This document shows positions 21,069-31,216 of a DNA stretch of 64,000 bases, in pieces. Every line of letters begins with the position of its first letter. Position 1 is the stretch's first letter. This stretch comes from Streptomyces mutabilis (GTDB lineage Bacteria; Actinomycetota; Actinomycetes; Streptomycetales; Streptomycetaceae): the NCBI RefSeq assembly GCF_014649815.1, contig NZ_BMTT01000006.1:1-64000 (forward strand), written 5' to 3'. The position numbers and the translations under genes were made by a program. Under the pieces are notes generated by a model that did no database searches, was not told where the DNA came from, and saw nothing but the letters and a program-made list of their open reading frames with translations.

Positions 21069-23171
21069 ATGTCCGCAGCCACGTCCACACCCCCCGAGTC
21101 GCGGGCGCCGCACAGCGACTTGCCCGCGGGCCGTCCGTCCACCGAGGGCCGGGGCGGCGCCGGGCTGTTCAGTCCCGCGCAGCTGATCGCGTCGCTGCCC
21201 GAGGCCTTCCGCAAGCTCGACCCCAGGGTGATGGCCAAGTCGCCCGTGATGTTCGTGGTGTGGATCGGCTCGGTGCTGACCACCGTCTTCTCCGTCACGG
21301 ACCCCGGGGACCGGTTCGGCTGGACCATCAGCGTCTGGCTCTGGCTGACCGTGCTCTTCGCCAACCTGGCGGAGGCCGTCGCCGAGGGTCGGGGCAAGGC
21401 GCAGGCCGACACGCTGCGCAAGGCCAAGACCGACACGGTCGCCCGTCGGGCCGACGGGACCACCGTCCCCGGCACGGAGCTCGGCGTCGGTGATCTGGTG
21501 GTCTGCGAGGCGGGGGACGTCATCCCCGGTGACGGCGACGTCGTCGAGGGTGTCGCCTCGGTCGACGAGTCGGCGATCACCGGTGAGTCGGCCCCGGTCA
21601 TCCGGGAGTCGGGTGGCGACCGCAGCGCCGTCACCGGTGGGACCAAGGTGCTCTCCGACCGCATCGTCGTCCGGATCACCACGAAGCCGGGCGAGACCTT
21701 CATCGACCGGATGATCAATCTGGTCGAGGGCGCGGCACGGCAGAAGACGCCGAACGAAGTCGCGCTGAACGTCCTGCTGGCCTCGCTGACCGTCGTCTTC
21801 CTGCTGGCCTGCGCCACCCTGCCGCCCTTCGCCGACTACGCGGGGACCCGTCTGACGCTGGTGGTGCTGGTGGCGCTGCTGGTGTGCCTGATCCCGACCA
21901 CGATCGGCGCCCTGCTCTCCGCGATCGGCATCGCGGGCATGGACCGCCTGGTCCAGCGCAACGTGCTGGCCATGTCGGGACGCGCGGTCGAGGCCGCCGG
22001 TGACGTCTCCACGCTGCTGCTGGACAAGACCGGCACCATCACGCTCGGCAACCGCCAGGCGGCGGCGTTCGTGCCGGTGCGCGGCGCCACCGAGGCCGAG
22101 GTGGCGGACGCGGCCCAGCTCTCCTCGCTGGCCGACGAGACGCCCGAGGGACGCTCGGTCGTCGTACTCGCCAAGGAGAAATACGGGCTGCGCGAGCGGC
22201 ACCAGGGCGAGTTGGTCGCCGCCGAGTGGATCTCCTTCACCGCCCAGACCCGCATGTCAGGCGTGGACGTCGACGGCCGGAGCATCCGCAAGGGCGCCGC
22301 CGGTTCGGTGACCGCCTGGGTGCGCGAGCGCGGCGGCGAGGTCGCCGAGGACACGGAGCGGCTGGCCGACGGCATCTCCGAGGCGGGCGGCACGCCGCTG
22401 CTGGTCGCCGTGGAGGACGGCGACGGGGCGCGTGTGCTCGGGGTCATCCATCTCAAGGACGTCGTCAAGCACGGCATGCGGGAGCGGTTCGAGGAGCTGC
22501 GGCGGATGGGCATCAAGACCGTCATGATCACGGGCGACAACCCGCTGACGGCCGAGGCGATCGCCGATGAGGCGGGCGTCGACGACTTCCTCGCGGAGGC
22601 CACGCCCGAGGACAAGATGGCCCTGATCACACGCGAGCAGGCGGGCGGCAAGCTGGTCGCGATGACCGGCGACGGCACCAACGACGCGCCCGCCCTCGCG
22701 CAGGCCGACGTGGGCGTGGCCATGAACACAGGCACGTCGGCCGCCAAGGAGGCCGGCAACATGGTCGACCTCGACTCCGACCCGACGAAACTCATCGAGA
22801 TCGTCGAGATCGGCAAGCAGCTCCTCATCACCCGGGGCGCGCTCACCACGTTCTCCATCGCCAACGACGTCGCCAAGTACTTCGCGATCATTCCGGCGCT
22901 GTTCGCGGCCGTCTACCCGGGCCTGGACAAGCTCAACGTCATGCGCCTGTCCTCGCCGGACTCGGCGATCCTGTCGGCGGTGATCTTCAACGCGCTGATC
23001 ATCGTGGTGCTGGTGCCGCTGGCCCTGCGCGGGGTGCGCTACCGGCCGATGAGCGCGGACCGGATGCTGCGGCGCAATCTCGCGGTCTACGGCCTCGGCG
23101 GGCTGGTCGCCCCCTTCATCGGTATCAAGATCATCGACATGCTCCTGTCCTTCATCCCCGGAATCGGTTGA
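21069..23171 (+). CDS. kdpB: Potassium-transporting ATPase, P-type ATPase subunit B
   Basis: 700 aa from ATG21069. It has the P-type ATPase motifs: TGES in AITGESAPV, the phosphorylated Asp (D319) in [12 protein letters not shown], and the hinge motif [21 protein letters not shown] sits 4 nt before ATG21069. An in-frame ATG at 20991 directly touching the kdpA stop would add 26 residues made of a basic PRTQ-type repeat ([16 protein letters not shown]); homologues usually begin near the later start. The subunit energises K+ uptake through KdpA. Confidence 0.95.
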   Translation: MSAATSTPPESRAPHSDLPAGRPSTEGRGGAGLFSPAQLIASLPEAFRKLDPRVMAKSPVMFVVWIGSVLTTVFSVTDPGDRFGWTISVWLWLTVLFANLAEAVAEGRGKAQADTLRKAKTDTVARRADGTTVPGTELGVGDLVVCEAGDVIPGDGDVVEGVASVDESAITGESAPVIRESGGDRSAVTGGTKVLSDRIVVRITTKPGETFIDRMINLVEGAARQKTPNEVALNVLLASLTVVFLLACATLPPFADYAGTRLTLVVLVALLVCLIPTTIGALLSAIGIAGMDRLVQRNVLAMSGRAVEAAGDVSTLLLDKTGTITLGNRQAAAFVPVRGATEAEVADAAQLSSLADETPEGRSVVVLAKEKYGLRERHQGELVAAEWISFTAQTRMSGVDVDGRSIRKGAAGSVTAWVRERGGEVAEDTERLADGISEAGGTPLLVAVEDGDGARVLGVIHLKDVVKHGMRERFEELRRMGIKTVMITGDNPLTAEAIADEAGVDDFLAEATPEDKMALITREQAGGKLVAMTGDGTNDAPALAQADVGVAMNTGTSAAKEAGNMVDLDSDPTKLIEIVEIGKQLLITRGALTTFSIANDVAKYFAIIPALFAAVYPGLDKLNVMRLSSPDSAILSAVIFNALIIVVLVPLALRGVRYRPMSADRMLRRNLAVYGLGGLVAPFIGIKIIDMLLSFIPGIG

Positions 23172-23176
23172 CCGCC

Positions 23177-23845
23177 ATGAACAACTCGGTATCGAACACC
23201 GCCCGGCTGCTCGGCGCCGGCCTGCGCGCCTTGCTCGGGCTGACCGTGGTGACGGGCGTCCTCTATCCGCTGGCCGTCACGGGCGTCGCCCAGACCCTGT
23301 TCCACGACAAGGCCAACGGCTCCCAGGTCGAGGCGGACGGCCGCGTCGTCGGCTCCTCGCTGATCGGACAGTCGTACAACCTGCCGATGCAGTCAGGCCA
23401 GGAGACCCCGCAACCGGACCTGAAGTGGTTCCAGGGCCGGCCGGCCAACGGGCTCGGGGAGAACACCCTCAACACCCAATATCGGCTGATCCTCTCCGGC
23501 GCCACCAACCTGGCCGCCGACAACCCGGAACTCGTCGAGCAGGTCAGAGCCGCGCAGGCCGCCGTCATCGAGGACAACTCGGTGCCGGGCCACACCGTCG
23601 AGCGGTCTGACATACCCGCCGACGCGGTGACCTCCTCCGGCTCCGGACTGGACCCGGACATCTCCCCGAGCTACGCCGAACTGCAGGTTCCCCGGGTCGC
23701 CCGGAACAACGGCCTGCCCGTCGACCGGGTCGAGGAACTGGTCGACGAGCACACCGAGGGCCGGACCCTCGGTTTCGTCGGCGAGCCGCGGGTCAACGTC
23801 CTGGAGCTGAACGTCGCCCTCGAGGGGCTGACCACGAAGAGCTGA
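23177..23845 (+). CDS. kdpC: Potassium-transporting ATPase subunit C
   Basis: 222 aa with one N-terminal membrane helix (LGLTVVTGVLYPLAVTGVAQ) and an extracytoplasmic domain. Family signatures are GSSLIGQSYN, WFQGRPA and SGSGLDPDISPSYAELQVPRVA. A TTG at 23168 overlapping the kdpB stop is an alternative start. kdpD and kdpE do not follow; the next sequence is a decayed LacI-type gene on the other strand. Confidence 0.95.
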   Translation: MNNSVSNTARLLGAGLRALLGLTVVTGVLYPLAVTGVAQTLFHDKANGSQVEADGRVVGSSLIGQSYNLPMQSGQETPQPDLKWFQGRPANGLGENTLNTQYRLILSGATNLAADNPELVEQVRAAQAAVIEDNSVPGHTVERSDIPADAVTSSGSGLDPDISPSYAELQVPRVARNNGLPVDRVEELVDEHTEGRTLGFVGEPRVNVLELNVALEGLTTKS

Positions 23846-23863
23846 GGCAACGGGGCGGTCGGC

Positions 23864-24876
23864 TCACTTCGGCGGGTGAGCGGTGCCGGTGCGGAGCACC
23901 AGTGCCGTTGCCAGCCCCACCCTGTGTGAGTCCGGCCGCTCGTCGTGGGTGAGCCGAAGGCCCGTACGGGCCGCCAGCCTGCCCACGGCGGTGAGCGGCT
24001 GGCGCACGGTCGTCAGGGGCGGGGCCGACCATCGGCCGGCAGATCGTCGAAGCCGACGACGCTCATGTCCTCGGGCACGCGCAGACCACGTCGGCGCAGG
24101 GTCTCGATCGCGCCGAGCGCCATCTGGATGCTGGTCGCGAACACCGCGGTCGGCGGCCCGGGCAGGTCCAGCAGGGCGCCGCAGCCCGCGAAGCCGCGTG
24201 ACGGAAGTCGGCCGGGCACGATCAGGGACTCGTCCACGGTGATGCCCGCCCTCTCCAGAGCGGTGCGGTACCCGTCGAGGCGGGCGCGTGGGCACAGCAG
24301 CCTGGGCGGGCCCGCGATCAGACCGATCCGCCAGTGCCCGAGGGCAGCAGGTGCTGGGTGGCCGTCATGCCGCCTGACCGATTGGCGGCGCCCGACGGTC
24401 GGCGCGTCCAGGGCGGGGGAGCCCGCCGGGTCGACCACCACCAAGGGGACGCCGAGGACCCGCAACTCCGCGTGGAGCATGGGCTCAAGGGCGGAGGTGA
24501 CGAGGACGACTCCGTCCGAGGCCCGGGACCGCAGGTTGCGCATCCACTCCCGGGCGTCGCCGGAGCGCCCGTGGACCGCCGACAGCACGGTGCCGACGCC
24601 GGTCGCGTGGGCGACCTCCTCCACCCCGCGGATGGTCTCCACGACCCAGGGGCTGTCGAGGTCGTCGAAGCCCAGGTCGATCAGGGCCGCATGACGGCCG
24701 GGGGCTCCGCGCTTGCGGTAGCCGTGCCGGCGCAGCAGCTCCTCCACCCGGGCCCGGGTGCCCGGGGACACGTCCGTCCTGCCGTTCAGGACCCGGGACA
24801 CGGTGGGCACCGAGACGCCCGCGCGCCGGGCGGCGTCCGTGACTCGTGACCCTGCCGCAACGGCCGTCAGCCGTCT
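23864..24876 (-). pseudogene. LacI-family regulator with several frameshifts
   Basis: The N-terminal HTH is intact (VTDAARRAGVSVPTVSRVLNGRTDVS), as is much of the sugar-binding domain (DGVVLVTSALEP, RLDGYRTALERAGI, VPEDMSVVGFDDLPA). Around 24395 an extra G shifts the frame, which returns near 24340: the expected VGAANRSGGMTATQHLL is readable only in the alternate frame. Near 24030 a second break puts the conserved PPLTTVRQPLTAVGRLAAR tail in another frame, ending at 23864. Three independent shifts argue for decay, though sequencing error is possible. The start codon cannot be fixed. Confidence 0.72.
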
Positions 24877-25132
24877 CGGGCGCGGCCTCGTCTGCTGCCA
24901 CCTCCCCCACCTCCGTCGACGCGGACCGTGGAAGCTCCAGGAGTCCTCGGGAAACCCGGCGCCCGGGGAACGGCACACCGCACCGGAAGGCCGCGGTATT
25001 CGCCGACGGCATGCAGAAGACTACGTGGAGTGACCAGCCCCGAACACACGTCGGGGCCGGCCTGCGGACGAGCGCCCGCCGGCCGGCCCCGTGGTCACCG
25101 GGCGGCGCGGTGCCTACCGCCCGGCAGGGTGC

Positions 25133-25336
25133 TCAGGCGGCGGTCATCAGTCCCGCACCGACGGGGCGGTGCGGGGCGATGGCCCGGCCGTCCGGCAGGA
25201 GCTCACCGGTGTCCTCGAAGAGGACGACGCCGTTGCACAGCAGGCTCCAACCCTGCTCCGGGTGGTGCGCCACGAGGCGGGCGGATTCCCGGTCGGCGGA
25301 GTCGGCTGACGGGCACGGTGGCTGGTGCTGACACAT
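25133..25336 (-). CDS. DUF5999 family small protein
   Basis: 67 aa. It begins MCQHQPPCPSADSADRESAR and contains GWSLLCNGVVLFEDTGELLPDG, both characteristic of this Streptomyces small-protein family. The early Cys/His cluster (C-x-H-x4-C) may bind a metal, which is inference. ATG25336 fits the family start. No function is known; it stands alone between a LacI remnant and a hypothetical gene. Confidence 0.8.
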   Translation of the reverse strand: MCQHQPPCPSADSADRESARLVAHHPEQGWSLLCNGVVLFEDTGELLPDGRAIAPHRPVGAGLMTAA

Positions 25337-25608
25337 GGGTGGGGTCTCTCGGTCTGTCGTGATGGGTGAGTACGCTGTCTGGTCTGTCCCGCGGCGTGAA
25401 ACGTCGTTCATGGCCGCCCCCCGTTGTTTCGGTCGGTCCGAACCCAGTGTTGCCCCGCGGGCGTCGAACCGCAGGGATTTCGCGGTACCGCTTCTCACAG
25501 GTTGATGACGCGTCACCCGCGCGGACGGTTCATCTCAACTCCACTGTCCCTTCGGGTGGTTCGACATGGCCGAATGGGGCTAGTCCACGCGGGTGGGGGG
25601 CGGTCGGG

Positions 25609-26193
25609 TCAGGCGGGGGAGCGCAGCAGCCGCGTCGGCGTCACCCGGTGCGAGAGGACCGGCAGGAGGTCGGCGACCCGGTGCGGCCGGTGGGCCGCGA
25701 TGCCGGGAGGCGCCGGCGCCAGCGGCACCAGCAGGTCGGTGGCCGCGGGATGCCCGGCGGCGGCGTCCGCCGCCGTGTCGCCGTGCAGCCACAGGGTCAG
25801 CATGTAGAGCCGGGGAAGCGACAGCAGGCGCGGCTGGTAGGCCTGGGGCACCGACTCGGCCTGGCGCAGTGCGCGCTCGGTCGAGGTGACGTAGGGCCCT
25901 TCGAAGAAGTGCGAGAACGCCCAGCCGTCGGGCGTCAGCATGGTCTCCGCGGCCGCCACCGCCCGGTCGCCGCAGCGGATGAGGAACCGCCACCCGGTCA
26001 GCCGCGTCGCCGTTACGTCCTCCGTGGTGATCCGGTCCAGGACGTGCACGGGCAACGGCAGTTCGGGTGTGGTGGGTCCCTGCGCGCCGAGCAGGGAGGG
26101 AGTCCGGGCCTCACGGACCGCGGTGGGAGAGGAGAGGGCGGTGAGAACGGAACGCAGAGCGGGCGCGGGGGCCGGGGAGACATGCAGGGGCAT
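25609..26193 (-). CDS. Hypothetical protein
   Basis: 194 aa from ATG26193, which has GAGAGG 9 nt upstream; an ATG at 26220 would add nine residues. The product is soluble and Ala/Leu/Pro-rich, without signal peptide, membrane segment or recognisable catalytic motif. A conserved-looking core reads RFLIRCGDRAVAAAETMLTP, then WAFSHFFEGPYVTSTERALR. The codon pattern is strongly Streptomyces-like, so I take it as a real gene. I cannot assign a family. Confidence 0.65.
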   Translation of the reverse strand: MPLHVSPAPAPALRSVLTALSSPTAVREARTPSLLGAQGPTTPELPLPVHVLDRITTEDVTATRLTGWRFLIRCGDRAVAAAETMLTPDGWAFSHFFEGPYVTSTERALRQAESVPQAYQPRLLSLPRLYMLTLWLHGDTAADAAAGHPAATDLLVPLAPAPPGIAAHRPHRVADLLPVLSHRVTPTRLLRSPA

Positions 26194-26740
26194 GACGGTT
26201 CGCCTCTCATTCGAAGGCACGGTGGCGCGAGGGCGGGGCGGACGACGCTGTCGGCTCGCGGGGCTGGGAGGCAGGGGCCGGGGTCCGGGAAGGGAGAAGT
26301 GGGTGGGACCTGCCGCGCCTCAGCTCGGCGGCAGGATCCATCGACCGTGGGCGCCGGTCATCTGCCTTGTCCGCGAAGTTTATACGACACGTGTTCAGAC
26401 TGTGTTTCAACTAGCCGATTCCGGTAACCCGCGCAAGACCGCATTAGGCCGTCGATATGCTGGAATCCTCCGCATTTCGAACCGGGTGTAAGGCGGTGAC
26501 CTCAGGGAATGTTCGCCGAGCGGTCGGCCAATTGTCGTCGGCGTTTTTCACGACTTGCCGCCCCGGAGAAACTGCTCGATCGTCATGCCCGATGAATGTG
26601 CCAGCGGTCACATCGGGACAGCGTAGCGGGTGCCGGGGCGGCGCGGGGACGTTATCGATCGCTTCGGCTGGGCATCATCCCACCTGACCGGCCACCGGCG
26701 GCCGGATCTTCGACGCACCGCTCCGAGAAGGGACGCTTCC
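26194..26740. other. Divergent intergenic region, 547 bp
   Basis: No convincing gene is present. The middle (about 26370-26620) is clearly richer in A+T than the surroundings, and it holds TATACG followed by the palindrome ACACGTGT (26384-26400) and several AT-rich hexamers. It presumably contains the divergent promoters for the flanking hypothetical gene and the GCS2-type gene, plus a long leader for the latter. Confidence 0.5.
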
Positions 26741-28258
26741 ATGGGGGAGAAGGTCGTGGCAGGTCAGTTCGACCTGTCCGATCGCCAGCGCTACCGCGAG
26801 AAGCTCCAGCGGTGCCTGACCGGCCTGGAGCGACTCCTGGCGGAGAAGCGGTTCGACCGCCCGAAGAACCTGATGGGGCTGGAGATCGAATTGAATCTCG
26901 TCGGTACCGACGGGATGCCGAAAATGTTGAATGCGCAAGTCCTGGAACGCATCGCCAGCCGGGACTTCCAAACAGAACTCGCCATGTTCAACCTGGAAGT
27001 CAACATCGCGCCACACCGGCTGGGCGGCCGGGTATTCGACCGTCTCGCCGAGGAGATCCGTACGTCCCTGGCATATGCGGACCGCAAGGCGGGCGAGGTT
27101 GACGCGGGAATCGCGATGATCGGTATCCTGCCGACGTTGGACCGTGACGACCTGGTCTCGTCGAATCTCTCCGCCGTCGACCGCTACGCCCTGCTCAACG
27201 AGCAGATCGTGGCCGCCCGCGGCGAGGACTTCACCCTCGACATCGAAGGCGTGGAGCGCCTGACCTGCACGTCCAAGTCCATCGCCCCCGAGGCCGCCTG
27301 CACCTCGGTGCAGCTGCACCTGCAGGTCACCCCGGACCGCTTTGCGGCCGTGTGGAACGCCGCTCAGGCGGTCACCGCCGCGCAGATCGCCCTCGGTGCC
27401 AACGCACCCTTCCTCTTCGGCCGCGAGTTGTGGCGCGAGTCGCGGCCCCCGCTGTTCCAGCAGTCCACGGACACCCGCCCGCCCGAGCTCCAGGCCCAGG
27501 GCGTCCGCCCGCGCACCTGGTTCGGGGAGCGGTGGGTGACCTCGGCGTACGACCTGTTCGAGGAGAACCGGCGCTACTTCCCGGCCCTGCTGCCGATCTG
27601 CGACGACGAGGACCCGCTGGAGGTCCTGGACGCGGGCGGTGTGCCCTCCCTCTCCGAACTGGTCCTGCACAACGGCACCGTCTACCGCTGGAACCGCCCC
27701 GTCTACGACATCGCCGACGGCGTCCCGCACCTGCGCGTGGAGAACCGCGTCCTGCCCGCGGGCCCCACCGTCACCGACGTCATCGCCAACGCGGCCTTCT
27801 ACTACGGTGTCGTGCGCGCGCTCGCCGAGGAGCCCCGCCCGCTGTGGCACCGGCTGCCGTTCGAGGCCGCCGCCGCCAACTTCGAGGCCGCGTGCCGGCA
27901 CGGCATCGACGCCCGCTTCGAGTGGCCCCGGCGCGGCCGGCTGGGCGGCACCACCGAGGTCGACGCCGCCGTCCTCGTCCGCGACGAACTGCTGCCGCTC
28001 GCCGAAGCCGGTCTGGACGCGTGGGGCGTGGAGCCCGCCGACCGCGACTACTACCTCGGCGTCATCGACGAGCGGTGCCGGCGCCGGGTCAACGGCGCGT
28101 CCTGGCAGGCGGCAACCTTCCACGGTGCCCTGGAGGCGGGCCTGTCACGGGAGGCGGCACTGGCCGCCACGACCCGCCGCTACGTCGAGCTGATGCGCGA
28201 GGGCGATCCCGTGCACCTGTGGCCGGTGGGGCTGCCGGAGCCGGCGCCCACGGGCTGA
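26741..28258 (+). CDS. GCS2-type glutamate-cysteine ligase family protein
   Basis: 505 aa. It shows the carboxylate-amine ligase (GCS2) fold: LMGLEIELNLVGTDG with the metal-binding E-x-E, FNLEVNIAPHRLGG, TSVQLHLQVTPDRFAAVWNAAQA and PHLRVENRVLPAGPTVTDVIAN. Such enzymes ligate glutamate to an amine or thiol; since actinomycetes make mycothiol through MshC, this paralogue probably has another substrate. The RBS AGAAGGGA is 8 nt from ATG26741. The first 130 codons use more A/T-ending codons than the rest. It is monocistronic. Confidence 0.82.
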   Translation: MGEKVVAGQFDLSDRQRYREKLQRCLTGLERLLAEKRFDRPKNLMGLEIELNLVGTDGMPKMLNAQVLERIASRDFQTELAMFNLEVNIAPHRLGGRVFDRLAEEIRTSLAYADRKAGEVDAGIAMIGILPTLDRDDLVSSNLSAVDRYALLNEQIVAARGEDFTLDIEGVERLTCTSKSIAPEAACTSVQLHLQVTPDRFAAVWNAAQAVTAAQIALGANAPFLFGRELWRESRPPLFQQSTDTRPPELQAQGVRPRTWFGERWVTSAYDLFEENRRYFPALLPICDDEDPLEVLDAGGVPSLSELVLHNGTVYRWNRPVYDIADGVPHLRVENRVLPAGPTVTDVIANAAFYYGVVRALAEEPRPLWHRLPFEAAAANFEAACRHGIDARFEWPRRGRLGGTTEVDAAVLVRDELLPLAEAGLDAWGVEPADRDYYLGVIDERCRRRVNGASWQAATFHGALEAGLSREAALAATTRRYVELMREGDPVHLWPVGLPEPAPTG

Positions 28259-28382
28259 CGCAGCCGCCCCTCACCTCGCCGCGCAGAGCCCCGGGGACGC
28301 GGGGCGCGGGCCCGCACCCCCGCCGCGCGCCGCCTCATACTGATCGGGCAAGCTGTGACGTCCCAGCTGGAGGCAGGTGTGC

Positions 28383-29210
28383 ATGGCGGAGGCGGGCCCG
28401 GTGGACGATTCGATCCCTCAGAAGCCAGTTCCGGGGGAGCCCGCTCCTCAGGAGGGGCTCTCGCGACGCACATTGCGTGACGAGACGCTGCTCGTCCTGG
28501 CGCTCTCCCTGGGCGCCAGCGGGGTGTCCGCCCTGATCAGCTTCGTCGGGTCGGTCACCCGCCCCGGCGGGCTCAGGGACCAGGCGGCCACCCTCAACGC
28601 CTCCGCCGCGCCCGGCCGTCCGTGGCTGGATCTGGCCTGGCAGCTCTTCGGGATCACCACCGCGCTCGTCCCGGTCGCCCTCGTCGCGCACTTCCTGCTG
28701 CGCGAGGGGCGCGGTCTGCGCACCCTGGGCTTCGACCGCACCCGTCCGTGGCCGGACCTGGGCCGCGGGGCCGCGATCGCCGCCGTCATCGGCAGCACCG
28801 GCATCGCCTTCTACCTGGCCGCCCGGAGCCTCGGTTTCAACCTCACGGTGGTCCCAGAGGCACTGCCGGACGTCTGGTGGAAGTTCCCCGTACTGATCCT
28901 CTCGGCGGTGCAGAACTCCGTACTGGAGGAGGTCATCGTCGTCGGCTACCTGCTGCGCCGGCTCGACCAGCTCGGCTGGAGTCCGGGCGCGTCATTGGCG
29001 GCCAGTTCGGTGCTGCGCGGGTCGTACCACCTCTACCAGGGCATCGGCGGCTTCATCGGCAACATGGTGATGGGCGTGGTGTTCGTGTACCTGTACCGGC
29101 GGTGGGGGCGCGTGGGGCCGCTGGTGGTGGCGCACTCGCTGCTCGACATCGGGGCCTTCGTGGGCTACGCGCTACTGGCCGGGAAGGTGGACTGGCTGCC
29201 CACGGCCTGA
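28383..29210 (+). CDS. CPBP-family intramembrane glutamic protease
   Basis: 275 aa with about seven membrane segments. The catalytic region is NSVLEEVIVVGYLLRRL, where the usual EExxxR has a variant spacing common in actinobacteria, followed by LRGSYHLYQG with the conserved His and VAHSLLD with the last motif. The family includes CAAX-type proteases and bacteriocin self-immunity proteins; no substrate can be proposed here. GGAGG lies 9 nt before ATG28383. Confidence 0.87.
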   Translation: MAEAGPVDDSIPQKPVPGEPAPQEGLSRRTLRDETLLVLALSLGASGVSALISFVGSVTRPGGLRDQAATLNASAAPGRPWLDLAWQLFGITTALVPVALVAHFLLREGRGLRTLGFDRTRPWPDLGRGAAIAAVIGSTGIAFYLAARSLGFNLTVVPEALPDVWWKFPVLILSAVQNSVLEEVIVVGYLLRRLDQLGWSPGASLAASSVLRGSYHLYQGIGGFIGNMVMGVVFVYLYRRWGRVGPLVVAHSLLDIGAFVGYALLAGKVDWLPTA

Positions 29211-29322
29211 AGGGCGCGGGTCGCCGTTCCGTTCCACCCGGTTATGGGGGGGTGAGGGTCGCCGCTTCCCTCCCCCGGCAAGGGGGGCGCGGGCGCCCGT
29301 CGCCGCGCCCCCCTCCACCCGG

Positions 29323-30132
29323 TCACGCCAGCAGCTCACCCTCGATCACCGTCACCGCGCGGCCGCTCAGCAGCGTGCGCTCGCCGCGCAGCTCCGTGCG
29401 GACACGGCCGGAGCGGGGTGAGGCCTGGAGCCCGGTGAGGTCCTGGCGGCCGAGGCGTTCGGACCAGTAGGGGGCTAGGGCCGTGTGGGCGCTGCCGGTG
29501 ACCGGGTCCTCGTCGATGCCGACGTTCGGGAAGAAGCAGCGCGAGACGTAGTCGTAGCCACGGGCGGGGTCCTCCGCACGGGCGGTGGCGATGATGCCCC
29601 GCTCGGAGTGCGCGGCCAGGGCCTTGTGGTCCGGGGTCAGACCGCGGACGGTTCTCTCGTCGGCGACCTCGACCAGCAGGTCCCCGAGGTCCGGCCCGGT
29701 GTCGAGGACCGTGCGGGGCTTTGCGCCCAGGGCCTCGGCGACCCCCGCCGGGGGCTCGACCGGCGTGAGCGGTGCGGTCGGGAAGTCCAGGATGATCGAG
29801 CCGTCCTCGCCCGGTGACGCGACCAGGACGCCGCTTCGGGTCGCGAACCGCACCCGTCCCTCGTGGGCGCCGGAGGTGCGCAGGACGTGGGCCGTGGCGA
29901 GCGTCGCGTGGCCGCACAGCGCGACTTCGGTGGCCGGTGTGAACCAGCGCAGCGCCCAGTCGGCGTCACCGCCCTCGGGCAGCCGGTGGGCGAACGCGGT
30001 CTCGGCGTGGTTGACCTCCAGAGCGATCTTCTGGAGCCGGTCGTCGTCCGGGAAGGCGTCGAGGAGCAGGACTCCGGCGGGGTTGCCGGCGAAGGGCCGG
30101 TCGGTGAAGGCGTCGACGATTCGGATGCGCAT
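29323..30132 (-). CDS. PhzF-family isomerase
   Basis: 269 aa with the two-domain diaminopimelate-epimerase-like fold. The catalytic Glu is E44 in NHAETAF, with VALCGHATLATAH and DEDPVTGSAHTAL as the phosphate or substrate loops. PhzF of phenazine synthesis isomerises trans-2,3-dihydro-3-hydroxyanthranilate, but no other phenazine genes are nearby, so the substrate is unknown. It is divergent from the padR gene. Confidence 0.9.
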   Translation of the reverse strand: MRIRIVDAFTDRPFAGNPAGVLLLDAFPDDDRLQKIALEVNHAETAFAHRLPEGGDADWALRWFTPATEVALCGHATLATAHVLRTSGAHEGRVRFATRSGVLVASPGEDGSIILDFPTAPLTPVEPPAGVAEALGAKPRTVLDTGPDLGDLLVEVADERTVRGLTPDHKALAAHSERGIIATARAEDPARGYDYVSRCFFPNVGIDEDPVTGSAHTALAPYWSERLGRQDLTGLQASPRSGRVRTELRGERTLLSGRAVTVIEGELLA

Positions 30133-30216
30133 GCCCCGACGCTAAACGCTGGCCGACACGGCGCACCAAGGCCAATCCGGGGGTTCTGGACCGGAGGCTT
30201 GCCGGTCGATTCTTTC

Positions 30217-30239
30217 CGATATATCGTTGAAGTATCGCC
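30217..30239 (+). promoter_or_regulatory. Putative PadR operator
   Basis: The AT-rich palindrome CGATATATCG (30217-30226) is followed by a further TATCG half-site (30234-30238), about 45 bp before the padR start and in the gap shared with phzF. AT-rich ATATATCG sites commonly lie before autoregulated PadR genes of this Gly-rich type; the link here is inference. Confidence 0.5.
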
Positions 30240-30281
30240 AATAGTTCGCGGCAGATCAACGACTGAATGGGAGTGATCGTG

Positions 30282-30947
30282 ATGCGCACTCACGGACATG
30301 AGCGTGGGCACGGCGGCGCACAGGGTGGTTTCCCCGGCCGGCCCGGCCGCGGCGATTTCGGTGGCTTCGAGGGTTTCGACGGACGGCGTGCCGCCTTCGG
30401 CCCCTTCGGACCGGGCGGTCCCGGCGGCGGTCCCGGCGGGCCCTTCGGGCCCGGGTTCGGCCACGGCGGCCCCTGGGGCAGCCGAGGGCGCGGCGGCCCC
30501 AGGGGCAGGGCCCGGCGCGGAGACGTACGAGCGTCGATCCTGGCCCTGCTGAAGGACCGGCCGATGCACGGCTACGAGATGATCCAGGAGATCGCCGAGC
30601 GCAGCGGCGGGGCGTGGAAGCCCAGCCCCGGCTCGGTGTACCCGACCCTCCAGTTGCTGGAGGACGAGGGCCTGATCGCCAGCGAGAGCGAGGGCGGCAA
30701 GAAGCTCTTCGCGCTCACCGAGGCCGGCCGAGCCACCGCGGAGGAGGGCCCCGAGGCGCCCTGGGAGGAGGCTTCGCGGGGCGTCGACTGGGAGGCCCTG
30801 AGCGAGATCCGGCAGGCCGGTTTCGGTCTCATGGAAGCCATCGGCCAGGTTTGGAAGACCGGCAGCAAGGAGCAGCGGGAGAAGGCCCTCGCCGTCATCG
30901 GTGACGCCCGCAAGAAGCTGTACCTGATCCTCGCCGACGAGGACTGA
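30282..30947 (+). CDS. PadR-family transcriptional regulator with Gly-rich N-terminus
   Basis: 221 aa. The first 80 residues are a low-complexity Gly/Pro/Phe/Arg tail (FGPFGPGGPGGGPGGPFGPG). A PadR winged helix follows (DVRASILALLKDRPMHGYEM, then WKPSPGSVYPTLQLLEDEGL), and then a C-terminal dimerisation coiled coil. ATG30282 has GGGAG 8 nt upstream; ATG30267 is an alternative. It is followed by an excellent terminator. Autoregulation through the upstream ATATATCG site is likely. Confidence 0.87.
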   Translation: MRTHGHERGHGGAQGGFPGRPGRGDFGGFEGFDGRRAAFGPFGPGGPGGGPGGPFGPGFGHGGPWGSRGRGGPRGRARRGDVRASILALLKDRPMHGYEMIQEIAERSGGAWKPSPGSVYPTLQLLEDEGLIASESEGGKKLFALTEAGRATAEEGPEAPWEEASRGVDWEALSEIRQAGFGLMEAIGQVWKTGSKEQREKALAVIGDARKKLYLILADED

Positions 30948-30960
30948 CCGCCGAGATCCC

Positions 30961-30994
30961 GTGCCCCGCGGAGCGATCCGCGGGGCACCCTTTT
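30961..30994 (+). terminator. Intrinsic terminator after padR
   Basis: Perfect 12-bp stem GTGCCCCGCGGA/TCCGCGGGGCAC with a GCGA loop, followed by CCTTTTG. Confidence 0.9.
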
Positions 30995-31027
30995 GCGCGG
31001 GCGGTTCGGTCGACCTGTGCGGGCGGT

Positions 31028-31216
31028 TCAGTCGACCCGCCGTATCACCGCCGTGTCGAAGACGTCCCGCGCGTGCGGGAGGACGCTCTCGTCGTGGCAG
31101 TGCCACGCCTCCCAGAACAGGTCGGCGTGCAGTGCCTCCTCGGGGGCGTACACCCGGTACACGTACTGCCGCCCGTCGACGGCGGGCAGGGCCACGGGCC
31201 ACCGGCTGCTCCTCAT
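31028..31216 (-). CDS. Small hypothetical protein
   Basis: 62 aa, mostly soluble, with an aromatic and His-containing centre (QYVYRVYAPEEALHADLFWE, then AWHCHDESVLPHARDVFDTA). The third-position G/C bias is good. The start could be ATG31216 or the GTG seven codons later. No family is recognised. Confidence 0.5.
   Translation of the reverse strand: MRSSRWPVALPAVDGRQYVYRVYAPEEALHADLFWEAWHCHDESVLPHARDVFDTAVIRRVD

Noticed and set aside
26460..26530. Possible SigR (GGAAT-N18-GTT) promoter before the GCS2-type gene
   Set aside because: GGAAT occurs twice here, but at 18 nt the downstream triplets are GGT and CAA, not GTT, so the match fails.
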